Assembly: GCA_027605045.1 (NCBI GenBank)
Contig: JAQFWX010000018.1
Location: forward strand, 496,001-560,000
Length of the DNA stretch: 64,000 bases
From: Phallus indusiatus
Lineage: Eukaryota > Basidiomycota > Agaricomycetes > Phallales > Phallaceae
Direction of reading: 5' to 3'
In this document: positions 11,873 through 23,743 of the stretch, piece after piece
How positions within the stretch are numbered: the stretch's first letter is position 1
Layout: each line of letters starts with the position of its first letter
Notes under the pieces: generated by a model
Told to the model about the DNA's origin: nothing
Seen by the model: only the letters and a program-made list of their open reading frames with translations
The model's database searches: none
Program-made: the position numbers and the translations under genes

Positions 11873-14463
11873 TCAGCCCATAGTATTAACAGCCTTTTGA
11901 GCAGCATCTTGAAGTCGAGCATCTGAAGCGTCAGCAGCTAAGGACTTTAATGAGTCATAGCATTTGAGTCGGATGTGCTCCATATCCTTGTCTCCTGTGT
12001 TTCTTCGTCCAACCGACGCCAGAAGTGAGCATGTATTAATCCGCAATTCGACTGGAATAGACTCGTCCGCATACGTCTCGTGGGTTAAAATATCGAGAAG
12101 TAATTCGAGAAGATTAACCGGAGCAGAATTCGGCGAGGTCTGGCTAGATTGTTGAGAGGCTGACTGCGACGAATTTCCAGTGGGCGGAGAAGGTAGCGTC
12201 GCCAATAATCCTTTAGCGACTAGAGGAGCTATGGTACAAAGAAACTACATTAACCGTCTTCTTGCTTCGGAAGAAGCCACGTACCTCCATTAGGTTGGAG
12301 GCTCAATAAAGTTAGCCCTAGCACTCCCTCTATGATTAAAACAAAGTATGGTTTAAACCGACCCTGATTGGCGAGTTCAACTAGTGCTCTTATGACTGTG
12401 GGGTGTGTCACTGCTTCTAATGCAATTTCTCGTTCCTTGGACGATGCCGATGGCTTTGGAGGTTGGGAGCAAAGAGAACGAACCACTTGAAATAAGGCAC
12501 GACTTCCCTCACTTTTAACTGCCACCGTGTCAGAACGTTTCACCAGTCCCAATATTTGTTCTACACCGGTTGCCGAATGGGGGTCATTATCGTCGATTTT
12601 GGCAGTCGCTAGGACGATGGCGCTTCCAGCTTGACAATAATCAGTCGTTGAAAGACATAGCATAATTTTGAAAATCTACCATTGTTTGTACTTAAATGTT
12701 TCGCTGTTCCAATTGCCAACAATTGAACGGGCTCTGCCATGTCCAGTTTCTCGCCCCAAACCTCCGTTTTGATCAACTTCTCAATAACTTTGGCCTCAGA
12801 AAGCGTTGCTTGGGTTGCAGTAGTCTGCGCCAGATGTTTCAAAAGTCCCAAGGCGCCGTGACGGACTTTTATATCCGGAATGTCCAATAAAGATACGAGG
12901 TCAGAAACAATAGAAACCGGTGCTTGTACCAACGCCGTACAATGAGATTCTTTCAGATTAAAGTTAGTCCTTCCAAACATCTTCAGTAAAACATATTTCA
13001 CCTCGCCTAGCTAAATTTGCCAAGGATAAAGTTGCACATATCAGCATCAGATCGTTCTTCTGGTCTTGAGGATTTAATTTCGTCCATCGAATCATTGATG
13101 AAACGAACCACCCCGATGACCTCGAGAGATCCCAAAGTACATCCATAGATGGAAGGCATCCAGCAACTTCCACAATGGTTTTGATGACCGCAGCTTTGCA
13201 CATCTCAAATGACTTTATATGCTTTTCCATTTCGGAGGTTGTTTCCAGAGACCAATAGGAAGGGTGTTCTCCAGCTTCTATGAATTCTGTAAGAGTTTTC
13301 AAAAGAGGGCCGGGATTACTTTCTGCGTTAGTCTCCGAGACAGTCTGCCCGATGTATTTTTGAACATCTTCCGAGTCAAGGGCCAGTGATTCCAGGAGGC
13401 TGCAAGTATCCACGAGAAGATCCTCCTCAATTGTACAAAAGGTGTTACGAATAGTAGGTTCATGAGTAAGGACGTCCACCGTTTTGTGAGGTGCCTTGAA
13501 TCTTTGTAAGGTGCCAACAAGATGTCGTAAGGTGGCAAGTTCTAGGATGCGATACGCGTCTTGACCAGAAATTCAGAACAAACGTAAAGAGGAATAGAAG
13601 AGCCTTACCGTTCTCTCTGAGCAGCTCTGCTAGGGCGAGAGAGCTCCAGCTGGAGAACCCACTTCTCCATGTCCACTCGGCTTTGATATCAGATACTGAT
13701 TTATCGCCAGAGCTCTCAACGGTAGACCAAACGCAAGGGGGAAAGATAACCGAGCGTAGATATATCAGCAAATCAGGTGCATTGGCGGATATCAAATAGC
13801 GACGTATTGGCTCTGAGAAGTATTCAGAGACAAATGCTAAGAGTATTGGTTGAGAACTAACCGTAATGCAAGCTCATATTTAGCAAAACACCAGCACATA
13901 CTTTCAAAACCTGTAATTCTAATAGCGAAATTGTATTCAGCATCCCAGCCTGTATCTCCATGGCTGAGTAACGTCGTAACAACGAGATAACGGTTTGGGG
14001 GAAAGTAGCGTCCAAGAGCAGCTTTCGATTAGCATCTAAAGAGGATCGCGGATACGTAAACACATAGAGATCAGGCCAAATTGTACGTACCATGATCCAT
14101 ACATAAGTTAGCACTTGTTCGCAGAAGTTCGTACACTGCAGTGAGAACAGTGTCGTTGGGGATAGTAGATAACGTCAATGCCTCGTTGACTAGAGAGGTA
14201 AGTGTTCGAGGGAGAGGGGTTGCCCCGAGAGCAGAATGTTCATCGACTAATGCGTGATTTTATCAGTCAAAGACGGCCAGAGAGTCAGGCGATGTTGGCG
14301 CACTTTCACCGTGTCTAACTCGCAGACGATCGGCCAGTTTTCGAGCGGTAGTCGCAACCTGGCCCCAACGTTCTTCATCTGGAATGTCCTGTCTTGCGGA
14401 GATCTCTGCTAAATGCGAGGCATACTGAACAGTTTCCGGTTCCGTGCCCGAGTGTGAGGCCAT
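11873..14463 (-). CDS. SmgGDS-like armadillo-repeat protein (RAP1GDS1 family)
   Basis: The protein is built almost wholly of helical ARM-type repeats, for example NTCSLLASVGRRNTGDKDM, HGALGLLKHLAQTTATQA and LVDTCSLLESLALDSEDV. It starts at ATG 14461-14463 (MASHSGTEPETVQYASHLAE) and stops at 11873-11875. About nine exons. Architecture and the recurring LLxSLAxxS pattern fit the SmgGDS/RAP1GDS1 family, which chaperones prenylatable small GTPases such as Rho and Rap. The GTPase partner is not shown by the sequence. Other ARM proteins (importin or beta-catenin type) are less likely because their repeat signatures are not seen. Confidence 0.7.
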
Positions 14464-15532
14464 GGGAAGAAGAATAGACTCGATCTAGTCGAACTTTAAT
14501 TGGTTCCGCCTCGGAGAAGACGTAGGCTGTGATAGCAGAGTACATACATATGGAAAATAGCCGCAATTTTCTATCTGAAAAGTATAAATAGAAAATGTAC
14601 AAACCACTAGCTGAAGGAAAGACAGGTGTTCGTGTTGGCAAAAGATAATTATGTAATGGGAATCATTGCTTTCTTTTCTGTTTGACGTAGATGATCCGCT
14701 GGTCTTGAATCTGGCAACACACAGCAAAACCTCTGTTTGACATTTTCAAGAACCAAGACGAATCCCGATGGCAGAAGACGACGAATCCAGACCCGTATTT
14801 GCGTCTGACTTGCCCAACTGACTTTTACGTTCGTTTCAGAAATGCGTATTTCACTGGTATATAGAACTGTCGAGTGACGTTCTGAGCCTGAGCAGTGAGG
14901 AGTTTCGTCCTTTGGGCTGGTCACCATGTACACAGCGTTACGCAATCTATTATCTCAGGTAGACTTTATATACACTATAATACCCTATAGATTCTATTGA
15001 GATGCTAATCTACTGTGACCACGAGTTGCGAGCTCATTCATTGGGAAAGGACTCAGAATACATATACATAAAGGCGGACCGTACTAAACCAAGCTTTAAT
15101 AAAGCTTTAATATTGCGTGAAAGTGAAAATTAACACAAAATGTGACCCGCGAGGGGATTATAAACCCGGTTTGGTTTATAAACCTACTCCGATTTTTGCA
15201 ACATAAGCCTTACGATCCTTGCGGTCTTACGGGGCTCATGAGGCGCTTATGAGATTAGTGCTTTTTTATTGATGAAACGGGATGGTGAGCCCTTGCTGCA
15301 CTTGCTGCATACAAGGGAAATGCAACAAGGAACATGGAGACTTTTCACTGGGGATGATCGATCAAAGTCGGTCTGAGTTTTGTTATTAGAGTAATATAAT
15401 ACAAATCTATAAAATACTTTGAATATAATACACAATTTGTTATGGGATTCAGAAGAATTGTTGAAAATACAAAGCGATCAGTCGAACATGGTATCAAAAT
15501 AAGAAAAAGGTTATTTGTAGCCTACGGCTTTG
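14464..15532. other. gene-poor stretch upstream of the SmgGDS-like gene
   Basis: About 1.1 kb with no supported gene. A 93-codon open frame (ATG near 14927, minus) has no recognisable domain. The stretch holds a 12-bp palindrome GGTTTATAAACC (15173-15184) with a partial direct copy TATAAACC just before it. A duplicated AAAGCTTTAAT sits near 15095-15115. It probably contains the SmgGDS-like promoter and AT-rich spacer. Confidence 0.4.
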
Positions 15533-16146
15533 TTAAAGTGTTCTTGGACGTGTTCCCCGCGGATAAACATACACCTTAGGATCAAAGAGAAAATCACTTG
15601 AATTTGTGTTGCCGCCATGGTAAGATATACTTATATGGATGAACGGAGGATTGATGCTCGTTTGAGGAGTGTTAGGTTGAGCATTTGAATTAGAATTTGA
15701 ATTCGCATTGGCATTGGAGTTTTCTCCAGTATCGGAATCGTCTGACACTAGTTTGTGCAAAAGGTTAGTTATATGCTACGATGATGATGGATAAGAGGAA
15801 GCCAACCACTGAAAAATGCTGAAAATGTATGAGATTGGTTATATGCTACGATGATGACGAATAAAAGGGAACCAACCAATCAACAAAGATGCAAATGCAC
15901 CCAAGCAGGAGCTGGGCACCATCTTTCTTCATCCATTTTAGAGTCGGTTTGATAATGAGATACCATTCAGCGAATATAAGAAATAGACATTGAGCCATTA
16001 AGAGTATTTCCTTATAGCCGATATCGGTAAGGTTGATTTCGGGAGGTTCTACACGTCCGCTGGAGTTGAAATAATTGTTAATCATCTGCAAAGATTAGAC
16101 AAGATATGAGAAAATCAGTGCATCAAAAACTCACCAGAAGTGCCAT
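15533..16146 (-). CDS. Possible small membrane protein, unknown function
   Basis: Weak model. ATG 16144-16146 (MALL) joins across a short intron (gtgag..gcag) to MINNYFNSSGRVEPP. Two hydrophobic stretches follow (ILLMAQCLFLIFAEWYLII and LLLGCICIFVDWL), consistent with two membrane helices. The likely last exon codes an Asn/Ser/Ala-rich repeat (NSNANANSNSNSNAQ) and ends YPRGTRPRTL at 15533. The splice joins between these parts fall in a duplicated sequence and I could not settle the frame. No family recognised; it may be a lineage-specific gene or a decayed one. Confidence 0.35.
15768..15878. repeat. imperfect tandem repeat, about 41-bp block with 70-bp period
   Basis: The block around ATATGCTACGATGATG at 15771-15786 recurs at 15841-15856. 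Similarity continues through AAnAGGnAnCCAACCA in both copies. On the minus strand both copies read as the body of an intron beginning GTTGG, so splice sites of the putative small membrane-protein gene lie inside the duplication. Confidence 0.8.
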
Positions 16147-17046
16147 GATTGAAAGGTATAAAAGATTGTGGTTATAGAATGTGGAGATATAACGGACATT
16201 TTACTAATAAAGAATTTCCTCAGTACTAAGAAACAACTTATGTATTAAAAAAGCGGATCTAATAAAGAATTCTTTTACAACGGATGAGTAAAGACAACTA
16301 GAAGTCATCAATTAACGTTACTTACTCCTCAGTGCTAAGAAACAACTGAGGAGACGAAAATCGACGGAACGAAAGTTTTATATACTGTAGACTTTAGTCT
16401 TCTTACAAGAAAAGGGAATTGCATTGCCTTTAGCAAACGCTTGTGGGCCAAGATTACGTAATGTGGACAACTCTCAACATAGAATAAATGACAGGAGAGG
16501 ATTGTCGTAAATGTTAGGAAAGGTAAAGGAAACTTGAAGGAGCCTGGAGAGAGGAGTTTCGTTACGTAAGTTGGAACGCCTTCAGTCGTCTCTCCTGATT
16601 CCCGCCGCCCGAAAAAAAGTCTTAATTACACAAATCATATACCTTAACTGTCGACGACTCCTCTCGCAAGTCTGTTACATGTCTTTCTCAAAGCAGACGG
16701 GGAGCTCCTGAAGCTTTCCCCTTTCTTCCACACGGATTGCAAGTCTTGCTAAGTTAAGGATCCTCCGAGAGCTTGCGTTTTTTCGTCAAAATGATGATCT
16801 ATTAGGAAGATTTCGCGTTTTATGAGCTAGTATTCGTATATCGACAATATTTATATAAGAACGAGTAGGCTTCAACCCCTATCTTGAAACGATACGAACG
16901 CATCTCTTATGAAGTCTTGAGGAAATTTACTCGTTGAATATTATATCTGATGAACTGAGTGTCTACTATAGAACATTACCAAGCGGCTTGCTCTGGTCGT
17001 TAAAAGAAAAGACTTTCGAAGCACGGCCCAGACGAAGACGCACGAA
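16147..17046. other. intergenic spacer before the phosducin-like gene
   Basis: About 0.9 kb, AT-rich, no supported gene on either strand. CTCAGT..CTAAGAAACAACT occurs twice (about 16218-16240 and 16327-16348), a short diverged direct repeat. Confidence 0.4.
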
Positions 17047-17117
17047 TGTCTTACGGTGAAGAAGACGATGAAATCAAGATCAAGATCTTTCAAGAGATGA
17101 CACAATACAGAATACTC

Positions 17118-18021
17118 ATGAAAAATACAGAGCTGTAAATGTCTGTCAATTACGCTCCATCATTGACGATTTATTGCTTCACGTAGCAATGACGCTCTTC
17201 GAAAACATGGTATCTTGCCACCACGAGAGGAAAACCCTCCAACACCCTCTCCTCCTCCTAGCCCCAAGTTACAGAATATTTTGGAACAAGCATCGGCTTC
17301 CGAACTACAAGAGTTGGAGGATGAAGCTGCTGATTCAGAAACTGAGAGAGCCATTTCTGCCTATCGTCGTCAAAGACTTGCAGAACTAAGCAGATTGAAC
17401 GCACAGCCAAATTCGGCCGTATCTACCCTATCAGTCGCGAAGATTATACCAGAGAAGTAACGGAGGCTAGTAAAGTTGACGTATCCGGAGAGAATCAGTT
17501 AAAAGGGACCGGCGTAGTTTGCATCTTATACAAAGATGGGTGAGCAAATCATATCTTGATTCACGATGAAATGCTGACTCGAGACATTGGAAAGTCAACC
17601 CGCCAGTATTCGCTTATTAGATTAAGCAAGTATCCTCGTAAAGCAGTATCCTTCTACTAAGTTTATCTCAATCGTTGGCAATAAATGCATTCCCAATTAT
17701 GTCGATGATCATTGTCCCACAATACTTGTGTACCGTGCAAGAGAAGTAACACGGCAAACATTATCGTGGGGAATGGACAGATCCTTGGCCGGTATGTTGG
17801 CAGAGCTGTGTTTAGCCAATTAATATCAACTCATAACAACCTTCCCCTTAGAGTTAGAAGCCTTGCCAACACTATCCTTGGCTGTGACGTCGCCTCGCGA
17901 ATCAGCAGGACTGAACCCATCGAACGAGAGCCACTCAGATTTAGAAGAAGCTCCAAAGCATTCCTCAAAACGGGTAACCAAAAAAACAAGAGAAGATTCC
18001 GATTCCGACTTTGATTTATGA
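17118..18021 (+). CDS. Phosducin-like protein 2 (chaperone cofactor of CCT)
   Basis: Thioredoxin-fold phosducin-like protein; the PLP2/PDCL3 group helps CCT fold actin and tubulin. The N-terminal signature NDALRKHGILPPREENP joins across an intron to MKNTEL. The middle has RRQRLAELSRL and, after a frame-changing intron, RDYTREVTEASKVDVS. The thioredoxin-like part holds VVCILYKDG, KQYPSTKFISIVGNKC, IPNYVDDHCPTILVYRA and GQILGGMLAEL. The tail is acidic and Ser-rich (REDSDSDFDL). The start is taken at ATG 17118; an in-frame ATG at 17047 would add 24 acidic and basic residues and cannot be excluded. The PLP2 assignment is better supported than PLP1 because of the HGILPPRE motif. Confidence 0.85.
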
Positions 18022-18580
18022 TGTACAATAATCAATGTACTTAAAACAATGAAAATGAACCGGTAGAGGACATTATCAATGGTTTACGATCTCGGCTGCT
18101 TCAAGTTGGACTTTTCTCAATAAGTCTTTTGTATCCAGTCAGTTGAATTGTGCTCTTAACAAAACCACGTACCGAGAGAATACAGCTGTAATGTTCAAAC
18201 ATCTTCCAAAAGTACAACTCGCAATAAAAGACTTAACCGCACACTGCAGCTTCCAAAGTTATTATCAATCAATAACTTTCTTGAAGATTCATTGTACCTG
18301 CACTCCACAATCCCCGGCGGCCAAGTGACACATGGAATGGTCAGACTCCGGGAAGAATTCACCTTCATCTTGCTAGTTCAAACGTTCAAATGGATGTGTA
18401 GAGAATAACTGCCCCCTATGATAAGTAGTGTATATCATAGTGTATATCATAGGGGGCACTTGGTCGCCAAATATAAGTAAGCGTTTGCTCCCGAATTGTC
18501 CTCCTTTTCCAGCTTTCCCGCGCGTGATCCGCTGGTCTCGAACTTGTCAACTCCACATATTCAGTCGAAGCTGCGGCAGC
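18022..18580. other. spacer between phosducin-like and OTU genes
   Basis: Holds the phosducin-like 3' UTR, the inverted repeat at 18410-18458 and the OTU promoter. Short open frames here have no support. Confidence 0.4.
18410..18458. repeat. 14-bp perfect inverted repeat (hairpin) with internal direct repeat
   Basis: TGCCCCCTATGATA at 18410-18423 is exactly complementary to TATCATAGGGGGCA at 18445-18458. The 21-base spacer contains TATATCATAGTG, a copy of part of the right arm, so GTATATCATAG occurs twice in tandem. It lies between two same-direction genes. It could be a remnant of a small inverted-repeat element or an RNA hairpin near the end of the upstream transcript. Confidence 0.85.
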
Positions 18581-19615
18581 ATGGGCAAAAGGCATAAGAG
18601 AAAGTACACCACCAGCACCCCTCTACCCTCAGACGCTCCGCAGGTACCGATACCCCCAGAGGACGAGGAGTCGAACGACACGTTAATCGACGATCTACTT
18701 GCGGAATTAGACGCACGGGACGTCCAGCAAGGACAGCTCTCAAGTGAAAAATCTGAGAACACAAGCAGCCAGTTGGAAGAAGAGAGGAAGGCACAAGGAG
18801 CTAGTCGAGCACGATTCAAAGCTCGAGAGGTGGCCATGCTTTATCAAACAAGTACACTCATCGGCTGACGCTTGGATCTTGCTACAGATGCGAAGGATTC
18901 GTAGTAGATTGGCCATGTTACCCTCAAATGATGAAGCGGATACCCAAAGAGTTGCAGAAGAAACAGCAGCCGAAGAAAAAACCATACGCGCTTTGTGCGA
19001 GAAACAAGGTTTACGAATACAAGAAGTACGCCTGCTATTACATATAGCAAAATGACTGTTTAACATTGTCAAGATGAATCCCGATGGCCACTGTCTGTTT
19101 TCTGCAGTGGCCGACCAATTAGCATTATTATCGATATTACCACCTGCTGAAGCAACCTACCATACAACGAGAAAGTCTGCGGCAGACTACATTCAGTCCC
19201 ATCCTGACGATTTTCTCCCCTTCTTGGTTCCTCTCTCAGAGGATAATGCAGACGGGGCTATGACCAACGAAGAATTCCCAAAATATTGCGATATGATCCG
19301 ACTAACAGCTGCTTGGGGAGGAGAGCCGGAAATACTGGCTTTATCTAGAGCGTACAACGTCCCGATACATGTTATACAAGGAGGGAGACCTTTCGAAGTA
19401 ATTCATCGTCCAAATGATTCGGATGAGAATTCTTCAGATATGGTCGTCCGAATTAGTTATCATAGGCGCATGTATGGTCTAGGCGAGGTAAGACAGGTTC
19501 TTCTACGCGTGAAAATACTCATTCACTGGGGTGCATTGCAAGCATTATAATTCGCTGCACCCAAACAGGATACCGTCCTAACGTCCTTAATACCAATTCG
19601 TGTCACATCGTTTGA
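18581..19615 (+). CDS. OTU2: OTU-domain deubiquitinase (Otu2/OTUD6 type)
   Basis: Cysteine protease that removes ubiquitin; the Otu2/OTUD6 group acts on ribosomes and translation factors. It starts at ATG 18581 (MGKRHKRKYTTSTPLP). A Lys/Glu-rich coiled-coil N-terminal half follows (RKAQGASRARFKAREV). The OTU domain has MNPDGHCLFSAVADQL (catalytic Asp and Cys), AWGGEPEILALSRAYNVPI and the catalytic His in VRISYHRRMYGLGE. At least four introns. The last intron and the short final exon, with stop proposed at 19613-19615, are uncertain because the usual HYNSLR ending is not obvious. The AP-1 beta gene is convergent and close. Confidence 0.82.
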
Positions 19616-19686
19616 TGAGAAGAGTAATCGTCTCATTATAATACAAGGTATAAGAAGGAAATACAACACTCATGACGAGCAAATGT

Positions 19687-22276
19687 TTATAATAGTAAAT
19701 CATCATCCAAGTCTGTTCGATGTACGTTATGAACTGGTCGCGGTTCATCGGGAAGGTAATTGCTAAAAGCACCATCCAAATTCGCGTATGGATCGTGTCT
19801 TTGGTCACCGTCATTTTCTGCAGCTTCTTCAGGCTCAGAAGCATCGTTGGAAGCCCCATTTTGATCCTCGGAGGGTGCATCACCGTGTTCCACTGGATGA
19901 TTGATTGTAGGTGGAGGCAAATTTGTAGACGTAACAGCGGGAGCTTCGTGAAGTAATGGGACGAGTACCTTCCTTGAATTGGGGTTAAGCGCAGGACTAT
20001 CGACCAATGCTTTTCCCTTGGCATTGCGGATGAATGTCTAGAGAAGCGAACGTCAGAATAAGGTAGTCCGAGTGACATTGAAGTCGTACCTCTGGGTTTT
20101 TGTGATAAATCGATGCAAGTGTACCCGTATGGAGGAGTAATTGATCAAGAGATCCTCTTTCTATACGATCGGTATCGGTCGAGATAATCGGTTTTTCGGA
20201 AAGGACAATCTCGTTCGCTCCAGTTGGATTTTGAGCCAACAACCGCCAATACATGAAACCACGGTCTCGAAGGTCGGGGTTGTCAATTTCTTCAGTTGTC
20301 CACTTGAGGACCTTGTGGACCAAGTCTTTTGCGGCGGTAGATTGTGATTTATAGATAAATAATTTTACCGTAGCAGTCAATAATGCCAGTTGTACCTGAT
20401 AATTCTGGTGAGACTTTGGTTATAGGAGAGAGTTCATGAAACAACCAGACCTCCACTTGTTCTTCTAGGAATGTGTACACCAAATCATCTAGCAATTCTT
20501 CGGAATTATCAATTCGATACGCGTATTGACCAATAATCCATATCATGGCTGCTTTGGCTTCTGGTTCTTCGAGAACATCAATATTCTGGCTAAGCACCGG
20601 TAATATGCCTTCATATTTTCCCGGATATCGTCTAAAGATATCTTTTATGACGATGATAGCTTCCTGAACAACATATGTAATTTTGTTGTCTATCAGCGAA
20701 AGTAGAGCCTCGATGCATCTGTCAGCTGCGCCTTCGACTTTGATAGCTAATCTTCCGATTGACCTGACAGCTTTCCGAACAAAATCTATGTCAACTTCTG
20801 ATGCATATCTATATATATATAAGTATCAATATCAGGATAGAATCGCAGAGAAATCTGATACTCTTTCAACTCGGCCAACACTTCGTTCACGTTATCCTCC
20901 CGGGCCAAGCGATACATAATTTCAAGTTTTGCCAGTTTGACATATATTGGGTCATTATACTTGCAAAAAAATACTTTAACGTCGTTTTTTAATACCGCCG
21001 AACGCCGCTGAATAATGAGAAGAATATTTCGGAGCGCTACATATTGGACTTCAGGTCCTGAGGATAGGAGGGTAACTTGGAAAAGTAAATTAATGAAGCG
21101 CAGAAACTCTGAATCAAAAAATAATTACCTAATGGTGGACCCATCTTCTTGCAGAGATAATCGGTTACCCGTTTGTTATCCATATAATTCATAACGTATA
21201 AGAGAACTTTTATAGCGGTCAAAACGACGGCGGAGTTTGCATGTTGTAGTCGCACAACTATTCTTTCCGCCAGGACTTCTGCATCCTGAGCTGTTTGCGG
21301 AACAAACGACATTAACGAATCCAAGATGTAGACTTGTCCCCACCTACATTAATATATTGTCGGGGAAAGAAACGATAAAAGTTGATAATAGACTTACTCA
21401 GAGGCCTCGTCTAGAGCAGATATAAGTTTATTCGCAACAGTGATATTGAGATGTAAGACGATGTTGTCGCTCCGTTCACTCAACTCGGAAAGCGCGGCTA
21501 CAGCATTTGCGACAACAGTGGGGTTGGGATCCGCTAGTAAATCGCGTAGCATAGTCACATATCCATGGCGTTCGATAGTTTTTGAGTCTTGAACGTAGAG
21601 TTTTGCGACACAAATAGCGGCGGTTTTACGAACGTATGGATCTTTGTCTCTCAAGCAGTGCCGAAGGGGATCAATTAAAGCTTCAATAATGATGGGCAAG
21701 GGGATGTATGACATAGTACGCAGTGCTAAGGCTCGCACCAGAGGATTTAAATCGTTGCAATCCTGAACAAATGTCAAAAATCACGATCAAATGTATAAGT
21801 AAGAGCGATATAACCTCAATAAAGTATGGCACAGCTTTGGCAATTTGATCAGGTTTCGACCGACCATAACTAACCAGGTAGAGATAGACCACTGAAAGTA
21901 GTTGATAAGTACCTCGTAGCTTTAAGCAATAAAATACAAGTAACACACTCTTCTTGATTTCCAGCAGAGGGGCTCCCAACAGGGGTATAACATCACCGAA
22001 TAAGGGAGACACTAGAGTATCTGAGTAAAGAAAGTATCCAGCAAGCAGATCAAGACCGTACTGTCGTTTCCCATTGTAATATTGGCAACTACTTTCTTTA
22101 GGATAGTCTTGCGTTTAACAAATTTCTTGTCTTTGGATTCAGCATCCTGGAGCTCTTGGCGGAAATCCTGGAAGAAGTAAACGTTTGGCCAAGCGATTAC
22201 AGGTAACAAGGATAATATGAAGCACCTGAATTTTCCCTTTTTGGAAGAATTTAGCGTCTTGACCCTGCGTAGACAT
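19687..22276 (-). CDS. APL2: AP-1 complex beta-adaptin
   Basis: Large subunit of the clathrin adaptor AP-1, which sorts cargo at the trans-Golgi and endosomes. The start is ATG 22274-22276 ([17 protein letters not shown]), joined to [20 protein letters not shown] and [16 protein letters not shown]. The adaptin trunk follows: [56 protein letters not shown] and [17 protein letters not shown]. About nine exons, roughly 730 residues, similar to yeast Apl2. There is an acidic hinge ([15 protein letters not shown]) and the end is TDLDDDLLL, with no appendage (ear) domain. AP-2 beta is the alternative; length and the absent ear favour AP-1. It starts 97 bp from the divergent Nepro-like gene. Confidence 0.85.
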
Positions 22277-22373
22277 ATTGTAAAGGTATCACTTATGCTG
22301 GAGGAAGGTGCACTGGCATGACACTGGCAATATTTGGTGACAGACGGCGTGTCACGTTGAACGTTGGCATTGA

Positions 22374-23607
22374 ATGCTCTTTCCTTCCTCAAGCGAAGTG
22401 TGCGTCGCTTTGAAGTCTACGAAAGTGCACCTGCGAGAGCAGGTGGATCCTAAGAAGCATGCCATTGTTGATTCATCTCTCAAACATTTCAAAGCATGCG
22501 CGCAACGACTTTCTACCCTCATGACACTCTTCACCGAAGAGTCGCGACTACTGGAAAGGATTTATTACAAAAACAAAAATCAACAAAGATCGTCTTTGTT
22601 TTGGAAAAAATATGAAGAAATTCGGAGACTTGTCTTTCGAATACTAGAACTGAATCCCGAAAAACTTGTGGAAACCTTGCGTTACTCTTTTTACGCTTCG
22701 CAAAGGTACATGGAACAGAGCTAAACTTCTGGATGGAAAGAGGAATCTTACTCTCGGTTTAACAGCCCGAAAGCACTGCGGACGTCGTGGACGCAAGTAC
22801 CAGATTCATTGCCTTTATATTCCATGTTAAGACTTCTGGTTGGTATAGGACGTCTTCTGAACCACGTAAGCCGTAAGCATAGCGCAAGAAGCATACACTT
22901 CTGACCCATGACATAGAGCAATAATCGATTTGGTTCAATTAGCAGGTTAGGTTCTCCCATTAATATCTTTTCATCCTCTAAACTGCGAGATTTGCAACAG
23001 TACCCTCGTTCAACAACTCAGGACACTTTCCTTTGCGCCGCTGATTCTCACCATTATCTCAATGCTTTCGAGATTCAATTATTTTATTTCTGGGTTTCGG
23101 GAGGCCTTTCGGATATTATGGACGGGTACAACTAATTTAATTAAAGGACTATATGTAAGAATATTCATAAACTATTCAATTTTCTTCCCAATTTTCAAAT
23201 TTCATTAGCAGGATCAACCCGGTCATCGCAAGCCAGCGAGATGGCTAGAATTGACACCGTTTAATTCATATAATCAAAAAGGAGTTCAAAAAATTTCAGA
23301 AAAAGAGGTCGTATCTGTGGCTGCGGACGAAGATACCGGTAGTCGTATAATAACGCCGGATAGCGCAATGACAGCCACAACAATGCCTATTCTTGATTTA
23401 CCTGTTGTTTCTGAAACCCATATTGTCTCCTCTAGTACCGTTTCTTTCGTCCGAGCACCGGATGGTGTGGACCTGAAAGCAACAGGAGGACCGGAACCAA
23501 CCATCCAGTTGACAAAAGGATCATCTAATGACCCAACCGTCTTGAATAATAACAAGAAGCGAAAGAAAAAGAAACGGGATGAAATAGATGACATATTTTG
23601 CTCGTGA
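22374..23607 (+). CDS. Nepro/Rmp1-like nucleolar protein
   Basis: The N-terminal region matches the nucleolus-and-neural-progenitor (Nepro) family, related to RNase MRP subunit Rmp1. A helix-rich part ends in LLERIYYKNKNQQRSS, then FWKKYEEIRRLVFRIL. After an intron comes SPKALRTSWTQVPDSL and LYSMLRLLVGIGRLLNH. The last exon codes QDQPGHRKPARWLELTPF, a Ser/Thr-rich linker, and the typical end KKRKKKKRDEIDDIF. This fits a nucleolar factor acting in rRNA processing, an inference from the family. The middle exons (22900-23210) are tentative. Start ATG 22374; promoter shared with AP-1 beta. Confidence 0.72.
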
Positions 23608-23743
23608 CTCCGGTACTGTCTTAGATACGTGTAACCACCGGCACACCCTTAAGGCCGGATGCGCATTTAATCGTGATTTTCAATGTAATCCTTTCTCACG
23701 TTTTCTTTTCTGCTTGTTGCACACCACGTAGCATTAGAAAAAA

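Noticed and set aside
14649..14945. Minus-strand open frame of about 98 codons
   Set aside because: The first codon is not ATG, no domain is recognisable, and it sits in the probable promoter of the SmgGDS-like gene.
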